Of a stretch of DNA of 64,000 nt, positions 1-11,358 are shown one piece after another. The number at the start of each line of letters is the position of its first letter. The stretch's first letter is position 1. The position numbers were made by a program, and so were the translations under genes. Location of the stretch: positions 24,299,772-24,363,771 of the forward strand of contig NW_026622874.1 of NCBI RefSeq assembly GCF_023065955.2. Reading direction: 5' to 3'. Under the pieces are notes generated by a model. That model was not told the origin of the DNA, made no database searches, and worked only from the letters and a program-made list of their open reading frames with translations. The stretch is from Ursus arctos. Its lineage: Eukaryota > Chordata > Mammalia > Carnivora > Ursidae.

Positions 1-152
1 AGCCAGCGAGAGAGGGAACACAGCAGGGGAGAGGGAGAGGAAGAAGCAGGCTCCCAGCCGAGGAGCCCGATGTGGGACTCGATCCCGGAACGCCAGGATC
101 ACGCCCTGAGCCGAAGGCAGACGCTTAACGACTGCGCTACCCAGGCGCCCCC
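1..152 (-). mobile_element. Can-SINE (SINEC), cut by window edge
   Basis: This is the reverse complement of a tRNA-derived carnivore SINE. The head reads as ggggcgcctgggtagcgcag near 152-133, with B-box-like tRNA sequence inside. The A-rich 3' tail lies outside the window. The body motif agccagcgagagagggaaca at 1-20 matches the young subfamily seen at 36254-36447 and 58335-58533. It is a non-autonomous element moved by L1 machinery and has no coding capacity. Confidence 0.9.
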
Positions 153-435
153 CAAGAGTGTATTTTTCTGCTAGAGAATTTGGTTCTAGTTTTTATCAGA
201 TTCTTGTGTGTGTGTGTGACCAAGAAGTTATTAATAAAAACAATAACAATATGTTCTTTTGATACCCCTTTTCACTTTTCGTCACTTTCTCTCATTTTCT
301 AACCATTAAAAAAATTAATAAAAAGCACTAACAAATGTTTGTCCAGAAATTTAGAATATCCAAAGATCTCAACGAGAGCTTCTTTAAAAGCCTTCAGAGA
401 GACCCCGTGAGGTTTTCTATGATCACCATATTCTA

Positions 436-552
436 TGGAGGAGGAAACTGAGGCTCAAACAGGCAGGGAGATGATCAAAGGTGGCTCTAAGCTTCAACTC
501 AGGTCTTTCTCCCTCTGAAACTGGTTCTTTTCTCACTCTATCCAGAGCTGAA
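436..552 (-). repeat. MIR fragment
   Basis: The segment contains gaggaaactgaggctcaaac followed by a diverged caactcaggtctttct block. This is the reverse complement of the MIR core region, an ancient tRNA-derived SINE common to mammals. It is heavily diverged, so the edges are approximate. Confidence 0.7.
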
Positions 553-1743
553 ATCATACAACATCATGCCACTTTATTTGTACCCAGACACCAAGAAATG
601 GTGTGCACATTGAAAAAAGTCCTACTAAAGCAATGGACACTCAGTTTATGGTGGGAAAGAATGATTTGCTTCCTCTGTAGACAACTTTCCTTTGACACAT
701 CTTACAGGGTATGCGTGGGGGGTGGGCAGGGTTCTGCAAGGCTGCTTTTCCAGAACCAATCAAAGGGCTAGGGTGCAAAAATATTCTTACAAAGGAAAGT
801 ATCCCCTTTCCACGAGTTCTCAGGAATGTCTCTACCATAGCCAGTCCCTTAATCTTCATCTGCAAAGGGGTCTTGACTGAAAGGAGCTTTGCAACAAAGT
901 TCAAAGGGCCACCCACTCAAATTTTTGTAGCCCACGGGCTGTTTCCCTCCCCAAACAACATCGTCTTACGTCACTGCGGTGCTGTCTCTTGTGGCTGTAA
1001 CAATACCCCGAAGACATGGCTTAGACAGTTCAGGAGTTCACATTTTTATGAAGAAGTTCCTCATTTGCCACCTGTGTTCTTTTTGGACTGGCTTCACATT
1101 CCCCAGGGGGCGAGAACAGGCTGCGCGGGAACGGTGCCTTAACGGATTGAAAGCTGAAGTCCCATGTGTGGCCCTTCTCGTTCATCTGCGTCTATAATCC
1201 GAGGAGTCCTGCCACGTCGTGTGTGCCTGAGCCCTCTCACGATCTCCTGGGGCCACAGTGACTTCCTGGCACCGACAGACCGCAGGGTGCCCAGGACTTC
1301 CCCCTCCCATGCCCCCACTGCTGCCCCCAGGCTTGCTTCCTTCTTTTCTGTCCCTGGAGCTTGAGCCTGATGTACAAACACCCGGAATCGGGCTCGTTAT
1401 GTAAGTTTTCTGGTCCCTGGGCTGGGTGACTCAGCATGAGGTGGTGCCCCGCTCTTTCCCAGCCTGGGGCAGCGTGCTAACCAGGGCCGGGTCAGCGGCA
1501 AACTGGAATGGAAAACAAGGCCCGCTAATGAGGTCCAGCTGAGCAGCCTTCATTCCCAGTGGCGTCTGGTGAGCCCAGGAAACCCGCGGGAACCATCGGA
1601 GGGCTCTTGCCAATGAACCCATGGGTGGAAATCTCCATCTCCCTGCTCACTTCCTGTTCTGTTGTCTTATCTCTCTGGCTGAAGATTACAGAAGGTTCAC
1701 ATTTGGCTTCTCTTTGCCCTGAGGCTGCCACTTTCTGGGTCCC
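553..1743. other. No assignable feature
   Basis: Apparently single-copy sequence. Around 1085-1260 it is somewhat richer in CG dinucleotides (gggggcgagaacaggctgcg) but not dense enough to call a CpG island by eye. An open frame of 143 codons at 711-1142 (+) has no recognisable domain and overlaps other open frames. I see no convincing gene. Confidence 0.5.
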
Positions 1744-2115
1744 TGTTATAAATTGAATGTTCGTGTTACCCCAAAATTCATATGGTGAAGCCCTAACCCT
1801 CCAATGTTGTAGCGTTAGAAAGTGGGGCCTTTGGAAGTAGTTAGATGGAGTTGAGGTCATTAAGATAAAGCCTCCATGATGGGATTAATGCCGTCCTAAG
1901 AAAAGAGACCGATATCCTCCACTCTGCACCACCCCTATGTGAAGATCCAGCAAGAAGGGGTCACCTGAAAGCCAGGAAAGGCGTCTTCACCAGAACCCCG
2001 CTATCCGGGCACCCTGATCTCCAACTTCTAGCCTCCAGAACTGTGGGGAAATCAATTTCTGTTGAAGCCACAAAGTCTGTGGTATGTTGTTATAGCAGCC
2101 CAAGAGAAGACGGTC
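1744..2115 (+). mobile_element. MLT1-type MaLR solo LTR
   Basis: About 370 bp matching the MLT1 LTR of the ERVL-MaLR group in sense orientation. It begins with a cccaaaattcatatggtgaa-like block. The middle resembles gtggggcctttggaagtagt, and the 3' part has the cagcctccagaactgtg-like and ggtatgttgttatagcagcc blocks. No internal retroviral sequence follows, so it is a solo LTR. Divergence is high, as expected for a pre-carnivore insertion. Confidence 0.85.
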
Positions 2116-2382
2116 TCAACTAACCTCAGGTCCTAGTGAGGCCGGGCAGGAAGTGATGCTGGTGAATGAGGATATACCCTTGGGTGCGGCTCAACCTGGA
2201 CCCAAACTCTCTCTCTCCCCGCCCCAGGTCCCAAGCACAGAGTAGGGAGTCAGTTGGAAACACTGTTATAGAGAGAACAAACTTCAGCAAATCTGGCTTG
2301 CCCTCATTTCTCTCTCCTGCAGGCATGTGGGTGAGTTTTCTTTCCTTTGCAGGACAGGGACAGGTGCTGCCATCCTGCAAAC

Positions 2383-2524
2383 TATTGGACTAGGAGCCAG
2401 AGACCTCAGATTCTGTAACAGGTTTTGCCACGAACCAGAGGTTCAGGGTTAGGTGGCAAACTTTCCTCTCTCTGTGCCCCAGGGACTCATCTAAATGACA
2501 CCTGCCTTAGCGTTGTTACTCATT
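2383..2524 (+). repeat. MIR fragment
   Basis: Sense-orientation MIR resemblance: taggagccagagacctcaga, then a gccacgaaccag block, then ctctctctgtgccccaggga. These match the order of the MIR 5' half (acquired tRNA-like part, then the core). Diverged. Confidence 0.6.
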
Positions 2525-2534
2525 CCGTATTAAA

Positions 2535-2790
2535 AATTGTGTGCTGGCTCTGTCCAGTGTTGGGATATGGCGCTGAACAAGACAGCTTGCTCACAACCAA
2601 GCTCCTGCCCCCACGCAGCCCTCCTTCCAGAGCGAGGAGGCCGTTAGCCAGAAACACGTAAATAGCATCATTACTGAATGTGGCAAGTGCCCTGAGGGAG
2701 ACAAAGAGAACGATGGAATAGAGAGTAACCTGGGGGAGGTGTATTTATGTAAAAGCCTCCCTCTGCGAGCTGAGAAAAGGCAGCGCTGTC
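2535..2790 (-). repeat. L2 3' end fragment
   Basis: The run ctctgtccagtgttgggatatggcgctgaacaagaca, followed by aagtgccctgagggagacaa and gaatagagagtaacctgggg, follows the reverse complement of the L2 LINE 3' region. It is non-coding and decayed. Confidence 0.6.
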
Positions 2791-3755
2791 AGCCAGGCAG
2801 GAGCTCTCCACGCAGAGTTATGGGCTAACATGCTTTACAAAATATATAGACATCCAGCTACACAGATATCCAGTTTAATGTGAGTTAAACCAACTTCATT
2901 CCCTGTGGCTTTGCCCCATGTTCCCGGATCAGAGTCTAGAGTTGGCAGGACCGGTCAGTGTGTGGAAAGCATGGCTAGGACAAGTTTGGTCACCCAGGAG
3001 GCCAACAATAGGGGTCCTGGTGGGAGAGTGGGGTAGAAAGACAAGTGCCCGAGAGATCGGCTGTCTTTGAGGACATGACCATCCAGTCTATCCAGAGCCC
3101 CTTCTCCTCCCACAGCCTCCTGTCCCCAAATGCTTCAGCTCTTTGTCACCCTTCTTTCAGCAGGCAGCTGGCATGTAGGGAGCACCTGCTAAGGGAGCGG
3201 GAGCCTCCCCGCCTCTGAGCAGGAACTCAGGAAGTAACACTCCCTCCTCCATGTCTGAGGCCTAAGGGGGTCACTGCTCCCAGCTGTTCATGTTTGGGTC
3301 TATGGTGGCTCCGGCCCATTTCTGCGTGTTATTTTGCTCTTCAGCGAGATTCCTTTTGGGAGCCAGTGGGGCTCCAAGCACGCTGTGTTTGTAAATCGAT
3401 GCCATTAGCCACCCAGAGGGGCCATCTCGGGGCTGGCATGTTTCAGCATGTGTGTTCTCTCTCTGGACAAATGCCCAGAGGTGTGTGGAGTGGTCATGCA
3501 GCACACGTCCCTCGGGGGAGCCCAGGAGCAAAGTTCACTGACCAACCCACTAAGCCAGGCTTAGCACGGCGGACACCGTGCAACCTGCTGCTTTCGTTCT
3601 ATCTGCGCACATTTCCTTAGGGCCAAGAACACTGGCCAGGGAGCCACAGCATCAGGGTTCCCACCTCCTGGGCACAGGGCCTGACCTGCGGGTTTCTATC
3701 TGGGAGTTATGCCCTGCAGTTTCTACCATTCTCCAGCTGCGTGACTTTAGGGGGA
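2791..3755. other. No assignable feature
   Basis: Mixed-composition sequence with no recognisable repeat or gene. Short overlapping open frames occur on both strands at 3270-3620 without domain-like content. A weak MIR-like stretch may lie at 3640-3750. Confidence 0.4.
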
Positions 3756-3925
3756 GAGTGGTTTTCAAATTTCAGGCATCAGAATTCTCAAAGAGCTGGT
3801 CCAAGTGCCGGGTTCTCACACCTGCTGAGTCAGTAGCTCATGGAGTAGGGGCGCAGGAATTCGCATCATTAACAGACATTGGAAAGTAGCTCTCATTGCA
3901 GGTAAACTGCAGTTTGAAAACCATG
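3756..3925 (+). mobile_element. MER5A-like hAT-Charlie MITE
   Basis: The segment opens with gtggttttcaaatttcaggc and closes with agtttgaaaaccatg, its near-complementary inverted end. Between them lies gcaggaattcgcatcattaa. This order is that of MER5A, a roughly 190-bp non-autonomous hAT DNA transposon. No transposase is encoded. Confidence 0.8.
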
Positions 3926-4069
3926 GCTGCTTAACGTAGCTAACCACCAAAGCGCGATTCAGTTCATCCTCCCTTACGGAACCCATGCCTCCTCGGCTAG
4001 CCTGGAAGCCAACTGCCAGGCAGCATTCCTGGGGGCAGCACACGTAATGAGAATGCCTCCCCAGGGGTG

Positions 4070-4290
4070 GCCCTGGCACTTCACACAATACCAGGGCCCA
4101 GAGCCTGTGCTCAGTAATGCTGGTTGAATGAATGAAGGGCCCCGTGACTTGGAGAGATGAGAAGGGGAGTCGGGCTAGACTACTGGTACGTGCTGCTAGA
4201 ATGCAAATTCCAGAAAAGTAGGGGCCGTGTTCTTAGTTATTCCCAGGGCCTGACAGATACTCCAAATGCTGAATTAATGGCATCACCTAC
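4070..4290 (+). repeat. Two L2 3' terminal fragments
   Basis: At 4085-4138 there is a tgtgctcagtaatgctggttgaatgaatgaa block, the typical L2 3' terminus. A second L2-like block (aattccagaaaagtaggggccgtgttctta, 4206-4240) follows and runs to about 4285. Both are in sense orientation and decayed. Confidence 0.55.
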
Positions 4291-4529
4291 TTCCTTTTCT
4301 CCCTTGGGGGAGAAGGTTGAAAAGCCATTGACGTAGACTTACCCTGTCGGAAGGAATTCCCTATTTCCCCAAATATCTAATTTAAACTGACTAACATGGA
4401 ATCAGCTTCGCATGACTGAAAACCAAATTCAGGTTAGGACATGAAAGTATTTTTGATACCTAGTGGCTGGCAAGCATATCACCTGGGCATAATAAAGTGA
4501 GTCATACAATTTCTATTAAATTAAGAAAA

Positions 4530-5480
4530 GATGGGGTAATTTATTTCCCTTAAACACCAGGGCCAGAACAGCTGGGCCATTTGGAAAATTTGCTAAATTA
4601 CAAAACTCATGAAAGACAAAGAAACAGCAAATTAAACTGATAATGCAAAACCATTTTACACCCATCAGTTGTGCAAAAATTAAAGCATATGACAATAGCA
4701 AGCAGGCGTCAACAATAGCATGTGTGTAATAAAAGTGCTGGTAGACTGCTCATGGTTCAATCCCTTTGAGAAAAAGGAGACACTCCAAATCAAAGTTGTA
4801 AATGTGACTGCATGCTTTATGACTCAGCAGTTCCGCTTGTAGGGAGGTATGCAATTCTTGCACACGTACAAGACACATAGAGAAGAATGCTCATGGCAGC
4901 ATTGTTTTATAGGCAAAAGCATGAAACAAGGGTGTGCCTGGATGGCGTAGTCGCATAAGTGTCCGACTCTTGGTTTTGGCTCAAGTCATGATCTCAGGGT
5001 CCTGGGATTGAGCCCCACGTCGGGCTCCCCACTCAGCGTGGAGTCTGCTTGAGATTCTCTCTCCCTCTGTCTCTGCCCCTCCTGCTCGTGCTCAGTCAAA
5101 TAAAGAAATAAAATCTTAAAAAAAACCCCAACAACCCTGAAACAAGCAACCTAAAATAGTAAAATGAAGTGATCCCTAATTAAGAAAAGATGCGGATGAC
5201 TTTTGTTTGTAATATGATTTACTTCATTACAAGTTTATGTAAGTTTGCAACTGCATGTCAACAGTAGAAGAATAAATAAACCAGTAAGTGGATAAAATGT
5301 CGAACTCTATAAATAGTACAAATGAATGAACTCTGGTTGTGTATCAACAGATGAAATCCTAATTGAAAAAACCAAGACATAGAAGAATATATACATCATG
5401 ACGCCCTGACGTAAAGGCCAAGAACAGAACAAACAAAGCAGGGTGTGGAATTTGTACAAAATGTTTTACGATCTTTGTGG
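4530..5480 (+). mobile_element. Old L1 3' region (L1M-type), split by a SINE
   Basis: The stretch accattttacacccatcagttgtgcaaaaatt (4651-4682) and the later ctcatggcagcattgttttata block match the distal ORF2 of old mammalian L1 elements in sense orientation. The match resumes after the SINE with cagtagaagaataaataaac and tgaaatcctaattg-like sequence. The frame is destroyed by many changes. Removing the SINE and one copy of its duplication joins the halves. Confidence 0.65.
4931..5137 (+). mobile_element. Can-SINE with target-site duplication
   Basis: A full-length older-type SINEC in sense orientation. It has the tRNA head (gtgtgcctggatggcgtagt), a CT-rich middle (tctctctccctctgtctctg) and the aataaaatctt tail followed by a short A-run. 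The 9-bp duplication tgaaacaag flanks it at 4922-4930 and 5138-5146. It interrupts an old L1, giving a clear relative age. Confidence 0.9.
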
Positions 5481-6044
5481 ATTCTTTTCCTGGAATTCCC
5501 ATCCCCATGGTATTTAACTTGGAAACTTCTCATTCTTTCCTTAGGATAAAACTGAAGTCAATTCCCCTAGAACGCCTTCCCCAATGGCTCCAGCTGAAGT
5601 TCTTGCTCCCCCCTTTCCTGATACAGCTTTGCTTTGCACTTACACCATTGCAGCACGTGTCACGCCATGTTGCACATACTGGCAATGTCCAAGCCAGCTG
5701 TGTGCTGCTAACTGGCTGCTAACTGGCTCTTCGTGGGTAAAAAAAAGAATGTGTATATATACATGTACACACACACATAAATACACGAATATTGTCTCAG
5801 TTTTCTGTGCCATTGACAATAGAGAAGCTACAGATAGGACACGCTTTGAGTTTTTACCTGCGTTCATAACATTGTCTTCGTTACTTAAGTTTGACAGTCA
5901 ACAAAACAATATATCAAACATCGATTTGTAGCGTTTGCCGATTTCCGTGGTGTAAATTCTTCCCATGTAGAAAATTCAGGGTTTGAACGTGAAATCATTG
6001 AAAGAGGAGCTGCCGAGATGTCTTGAGGAACCCTCTTTTACACT
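5481..6044. other. Unassigned, with a short TA/CA-rich tract
   Basis: No gene or named repeat is recognised. A low-complexity alternating tract (gtgtatatatacatgtacac) lies at 5751-5786. The part around 5560-5700 is C/T-rich and may be a decayed L2 piece, but I cannot support that. Confidence 0.4.
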
Positions 6045-6530
6045 GTCATTCATTCAGTCTACGAATATCTGCTGAAGGCCAAGCCTACAGTAGTGTTTAG
6101 CACAGGCCATGTCCTCAACCAGGAGGAAGTGAATGGAGCCAGCAAGGAACAAGAGGAAGATTGTTGTGAGTGCGGCGAAGGAAATAAATAAGGTGGTTGG
6201 TGAAATAAACGAGGGGGGATGACCTAGAGAGGCCAGGGACGGCTTCCCTGCACTGGTGACATCTAAGCTGTGACCTGAAGAATGAGAACAAGCCATCCTT
6301 TTATGGAGCCAGAAGAAGAGTATTCAGACAGCAGGAACAGCAATGTCAAAGCCTCTGAGGAGACAAAGAGCCTGGGCTGGGAGAGCACGAGACAGAAGTC
6401 TGAGAGGTAGGAACGTATTTGGTGGTTGGTGCACTTGGCTGCAGTCAGATGGTAGTTGGATTTTACTCTGACAGCAGTGGGAGCTCATGAAGGGAGTCCC
6501 GCAGGCTGGTTTCTGTTTGGGGTGCACGGC
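6045..6530 (-). repeat. L2 3' region, antisense
   Basis: The segment starts with cattcattcagtctacgaatatctgctgaa, the reverse complement of the L2 3' end. It continues through ctgtgacctgaagaatgaga, acagcaatgtcaaagcctct and gttggattttactctgacag in the order expected of antisense L2. About 480 bp, well diverged. Confidence 0.7.
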
Positions 6531-8207
6531 AAGAACTAAGGATGTGTTCAGCCTCAGTTTATTTCCTGGATCTGGCCCTTAAAATAGACAAAAACACAGC
6601 ATTTGATTTCAGGTCGATTTCTTCTAGGAACACACACTCTCCCTTAGTTCTTGCCATGGTGTGCTGAGAGACCATAGTTTGGGAGACACTGCATAAGATC
6701 ACACTCCACCTGAACCCCATTAAAGGGCATCTTTTGGCCGGTCACAAGGAGGAGCCTAGGAGGAAGGATCAGGTTGAGAAGGAGGAGTAGTCAAGGCAAG
6801 TTAACCTCCAAATTACCGTAGGAAAGGTAAGGGGCTCCAGGATAACCGTCAGGTCTCTTTCTATGCAGAGATCCTGGGCTTCTGAGATAAAAGGCTATTT
6901 TTCCGATGAGGAAGCCCTGGTGGACAAATAGATCATTGTCTTTTTTGGTGCCAAAAAAAGCGGAGCTAAATAATGGTTTGTAGGCCCCCGAATGAACATC
7001 CGTCATGTTCTTGAGTGGCTGTGGTGACCTGCGTTCTAAATCCATTCTGGCTACAACAATCCCTGAAGATCCAAACCAGAGGTTAAAAGGTGGGGAAAAG
7101 AGAAATTCTTATCTTTATCCAAAGATAGCTTTTCCCAAAGTGTATTCTGAACAATATTAGTTCCATCGAGTCACATCATGAGAAAAGAGTTCCACAGTCA
7201 AATGAAATAAGAGGGCGCCGAAAGCCGTATGCCCATCTTGGAGACTGGCTGTGCACGTCGGAGAAGTCTCGTAGTCAAGAGCTCAGGTTATTATTGTTAA
7301 ACTCAGTCCCTGGAAATAAGGCCGAAGAGCCCTTTGCTGCTGACATTTTCTGCTGCACATATTAGAGTAGCGCTCTTCGGATACCTTCTCTCTTCAAAGG
7401 GAGGAATTTTGTTTTGTTTAGGATGGAAACTTCACGGGGGCCATGCAAGAACAATCTGATACACACAGCTGCCTCCAGCCTCAGTCACCAGGGTGGTGGG
7501 AGAGGAAGTATCTCAAATGACCGTCCCGTTCTCTTCCCTTCCAGATGTGAAGCTGCCTGGAGGTACCGTGTTAGTGGCTGCCTGGGTGGGGCACGGGGGC
7601 TGCCCTTTAACAGGGCAGGGAGGCAAGTGGAAGAGGAGGAGGAGGAAGCTCTGGGAGTAGGTGATAGGCAGCCAGGAAAGCCCTAGCCTAGGGAACATCA
7701 AGTGGAATTTTCCTCTGGAAATCCTTTTGAACTAAGTGGATTTGAATGTTGCATCCCTGGTTGCCTAGATCCCACGGGCTAAGTGACTTTGTCTTCATTT
7801 TCCAGTAATGATTAACATTGCTGTAGTCACAGCAGTTCGTCCAACTGTGGTGATGGAAACAAGGAGGAAGCCTCTCCCCAAGTCCCTCAGCAAAGTCTGC
7901 TTTCTGCATTGGACTGTTGGTGGGAAGAGGAGGGGCATTCAAATCTTTGAATGTGTTGGAAGGATCGTTCAGCCTTTTCTTAAATACTTCTCAGTGTCTT
8001 ACAGTCTTTGAACAAAACACCAATTTGGGGCTGATGGATGATGTTTTCATTAGTCATCCTAATGAAACTCTAATGATAGTATTTTTAGATGAGGAAGCAG
8101 AGGTCAAGCGGCCCACATCTTTCTGGCACAGGAGCTGGGAAGGATGTGGTATCTTATCTCCTAATCCATTGGAGACCTCTGATGCCACCTGGCAAGTTGT
8201 CTGGGTC
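6531..8207. other. No assignable feature
   Basis: Mostly unassigned sequence. A purine-rich patch (gaagaggaggaggaggaagc) lies near 7631-7650. The open frames at 6791-7045 (-) and 7414-7942 (both strands) have no family resemblance I recognise. I see no gene. Confidence 0.45.
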
Positions 8208-8222
8208 CCACATTTCACTTTG
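8208..8222. repeat. Left target-site duplication of inverted L1
   Basis: The 15-mer ccacatttcactttg occurs here and again at 9083-9097, exactly bounding the rearranged L1. Confidence 0.95.
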
Positions 8223-8239
8223 GTTTTTTTTTTTTAATC

Positions 8240-8270
<31 letters not shown>

Positions 8271-9082
8271 TTTTTGACGTAAAGTTCAAAGATTCATTAG
8301 TTGCGTATAACACCCAGTGCACCATGCAATACATGCCCTCCTTACTACCCATCACCAGCCTATCCCATTCCCCCACCCCCCGCCCCTCTGAAGCCCTCAG
8401 TTTGTTTCTCATAGTCCATAGTCTCTCATGCTTCATTCCCCCTTCTGATTACCCCCCCATTTCTTTATCCCTTTCTTCTCCTACCGATCATCCTAGTTCT
8501 TATGTTACATAGATGAGAGAAACCATATGATAATTGTCTTTCTCTGCTTGACTTACTTCACTTAGCATTATCTCCTCTAGTGCCGTCCATGTTGCAGGCA
8601 ATGTTGAGAAATCGTTCTTTTGATAGCTGAGTAATATTCCATTATATATATGGACCACATCTTCTTAATCCAGTCATCTGGATTAAGAGGGTTCCTTCCA
8701 CGATTTAGCTATTGTGGACAATGCTGCTATGAACATTGGGGTGCATATGGCCCTTCTCTTCACTATGTCTGTATCTTTGGGGTAAATACCCAGTAGTGCG
8801 ATACTATGATAAAAGACTGGTATCCAAGATCTACAAGGAACTTCTCAAACTCAATACATGAGAAACAAACAAATCATAAAATGGGCAGAAGATATGAACA
8901 GACAGTTTTCCAATGAGGACATACAAATGGCTAACAGACACATGAAAAAATGTTCAAAATCATTAGCCATCAGGGAAATTAAAATCAAAACCACACTGAG
9001 ATACCACCTTACGCCAGTTAGAATGGCAAAAATGGACAAGGCAAGAAACAACAATTGTTGGAGAGGATGTGGAGAAAGGGGA
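8223..9082 (-). mobile_element. 5'-inverted (twin-primed) L1
   Basis: The left part, 8223 to about 8800, is antisense L1: poly-T, a (TTTA)n stretch, the 3' UTR (gcgtataacacccagtgcac), then distal ORF2. The right part, about 8802-9082, is the more 5' ORF2 segment in sense orientation (peptides [16 protein letters not shown] and [14 protein letters not shown]). The joint drops roughly 110 bp of ORF2. The poly(A) end adjoins the left duplication, so the element is antisense overall with its 5' part flipped. This is the expected product of twin priming. It is dead. Confidence 0.93.
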
Positions 9083-9097
9083 CCACATTTCACTTTG
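9083..9097. repeat. Right target-site duplication of inverted L1
   Basis: Second perfect copy of ccacatttcactttg. Removing the insert restores a continuous site. Confidence 0.95.
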
Positions 9098-9280
9098 AAT
9101 AAACAAGTTGGACCTGATAACCAAGTGAGGTCAAAGACTCATGGCCCTGGGATGGGGTGCCACTTACACAACCCCTGCATCGCAGAGAGGCTGCTCTATC
9201 CCCCGCGCCCAGCCGCCGAGCCACTCTAAAAAGCATGGCTTTGTTCTGTGGTTTTAGTTTTGTTTGTTTTCAAAAGATTT

Positions 9281-9295
9281 TCTTCCTCCTCCCTC

Positions 9296-9331
<36 letters not shown>

Positions 9332-9367
9332 TTTCTTTCTTTCCTTTTCTTTCTTTTTTTTTTTTTC
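9281..9367 (+). repeat. (CTTT)n polypyrimidine microsatellite
   Basis: About 85 bp of CTTT units with interruptions, grading into a T-run. It is strongly strand-asymmetric. The short open frames here (poly-Ser/Phe or Lys/Glu) are artefacts of the repeat. Confidence 0.95.
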
Positions 9368-9484
9368 AATGAAAAGGGAAAGGACAACAAAATATCACTC
9401 CTTTGAGAGAGGTAACAATAGAAGTCCATTAGAGTCTGCACCTGGGAGTAAGGGGGAGTTCCCTGCCCCATGAAACAGGGCGCA

Positions 9485-9600
9485 TCATAGAATGTCAGAA
9501 CAAGGAGTGACCTTAGGGACTGTGCTGACCCAGCCCCTCAGAAAAGATGGAGGCCCAAAGGTGAGCCTCTTGCTCAGGACACTCAACCACAGCACTGCCT
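9485..9600 (-). repeat. MIR-family fragment
   Basis: The start catagaatgtcagaacaagg, followed by gtgaccttagggactgtgct, is the reverse complement of the end of MIR-family copies such as 42990-43160. Diverged. Confidence 0.5.
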
Positions 9601-10145
9601 CTTTCTACCCCTTCATGCTGCAAGTTGGAGCAGTGTTTATTATGTGATTTCATAAGTTCTGCTGGAGCTCTCGCTGAAGCACAGCATGCCATGGTGCTTT
9701 TTGGAAGCTTTAGCAGGATCCATCCCTCAGCATCCCAGTGAGGACATGGCTACTTTGGTCATATTCGTGGGTTGAGGTAGGGATGAAGTGAGCAGCCTGC
9801 TGAGAAAGGCTGCCTATCCTCAACCCAAAGACACTGAAAACATGCTTAATGCTTTTCTGAGTACTGAACCACACTTAGTTTGCCAAAATTAGACTGTCTG
9901 AGACTTCTATGATGGAGACAGAGGGAAACCAAGCAGGGTGTGGAATGCCACAGGCTCGGGGAAACTTACCCGGACTGGGACATCGCTTGAAGCCCTGGGC
10001 AACTCCAACTCTCATGATGGCCAGGTGTATATTCTGGGCCTTTCAGCCATGCTGGGAAAAGCTGTCTCCTACGAAGGACAGCCACTGTAATTCAGGGCCT
10101 GCAGCTGAAACAAAGCCCATCTCGTTCCTCCTTTAAGGGCAAGCT
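9601..10145. other. No assignable feature
   Basis: Unassigned sequence. The 75-codon open frame at 9909-10136 (+) shows no recognisable domain. Confidence 0.4.
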
Positions 10146-10149
10146 CCCT

Positions 10150-10300
10150 GTTCATAGTTTCATGTCATTGATGACATATGGAGCCACTGATACCGAGCAT
10201 GACAATGTCTCTTCTAGATGCTTCATTCCTTATTCTTGTGACAGAGCGATATTCTATTATATGGAAATCTTATGATTGGCAATATTATCCAGTATCAATT
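10150..10300 (-). repeat. Possible old L1 fragment
   Basis: The stretch cattccttattcttgtgacagagcgatattctattatatgg resembles antisense distal L1 ORF2, where a ttgctgagtagtattccatt-like sequence is usual. Very diverged. Confidence 0.35.
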
Positions 10301-11044
10301 ATTTATAAACCATGCTCTTAAAGTTAACCTGTAATGACAGAAACTCTTAATTATATCTGTGCTGTACTAATAATAATCATCTTTAGTATAGCATGTAGGG
10401 ATGGAGACAGACAGATAGAGTACGGAGTATAGAGACAGTGAGGACAACAGCAGGAAAGGGAAAGCGACATGGAGAGACACAGGGAGATCCGCAGGTGATG
10501 GTGTGTTGCTGTTGGGGTCTCTGAAGTCTCTAAATCTTGGCCACATCTTCATGGAATCATGTGTGTTGTGTTCTCTGGATCCAGAGTAAGGACTTGAGCT
10601 ATGACTAGGAATGAGAAAGCAAGGCAGATTGCATTTCCCAGAGTAAGGGTGTAACTATATGGTTCATAGCCTCGGAGGGTGTCCCCATGACTGGACCAAC
10701 TCACGCTGGACAGAACCCAACTTGACACATCCCTCACTTACAGTTATAAAGAAGGGTGGCCATCAGGGACATGATATTGCTAAGGACATTAAGAATACCA
10801 AATGTTAGTGTTGGGAGGTCTTTGGAGGTCATCTAGTCCCTTCTGCTGCCTTCTAGCTCCCAGACAATGAGTGAATTAGTTGGGGGGGGGGCAAGGAGAT
10901 GGGGTTGTTGCTTCTGATTTTGTCCTAAATATCCCAGAAATGAAGGCAATGTCCTGGCCACCAAGATGCTATCCATCTATGCTAGTGTTCAGTTTTAAAG
11001 GAACCCCAATGTATGGATAAGAGCAATTCATATTATCAAGGGTA
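10301..11044. other. Unassigned, with a MIR-like scrap and a G-run
   Basis: At 10795-10850 there is an aaatgttagtgttgggaggt/catctagtcc block resembling the antisense end of a MIR-family element. A run of Gs lies near 10881-10890. The rest is unrecognised. Confidence 0.4.
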
Positions 11045-11215
11045 CATCATGGTGTGTCTGGCACTGTGCTGAGCACCTGCCATGCATCTTACCTCATGTA
11101 AAACTCATAGAAGCCCGAATGAGGAACTACACATGGAAAGGAGGAAGAACTTACTCTAGACCACAGTTAGCAAGGGGCAGAGCTAGGGCTCAGGGCTGGG
11201 TTTGCCTAATTTCAT
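11045..11215 (-). repeat. MIR fragment
   Basis: Antisense MIR order: gtgtctggcactgtgctgag, then tcttacctcatgtaaaactc, then a ggggcagagctagggctcag block. It lies in ordinary unassigned sequence. Confidence 0.65.
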
Positions 11216-11358
11216 ATTTCAAGCTCTTAACAGTACAATTCTATGCCCATTATGAAACTCCTACTATTATGAAACGGTTCTCTTTATATGTTCAATAATT
11301 GGTTTTGATTTATGGGTCAAAAGACAGTTCCCTTACAAATCATGAGAGGTTCATTATT

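Noticed and set aside
711..1142. 143-codon open frame
   Set aside because: Overlaps other frames, no recognisable domain, length compatible with chance.
9226..9473. Open frames of poly-Lys/Glu or poly-Ser/Phe
   Set aside because: Translation of the (CTTT)n microsatellite.
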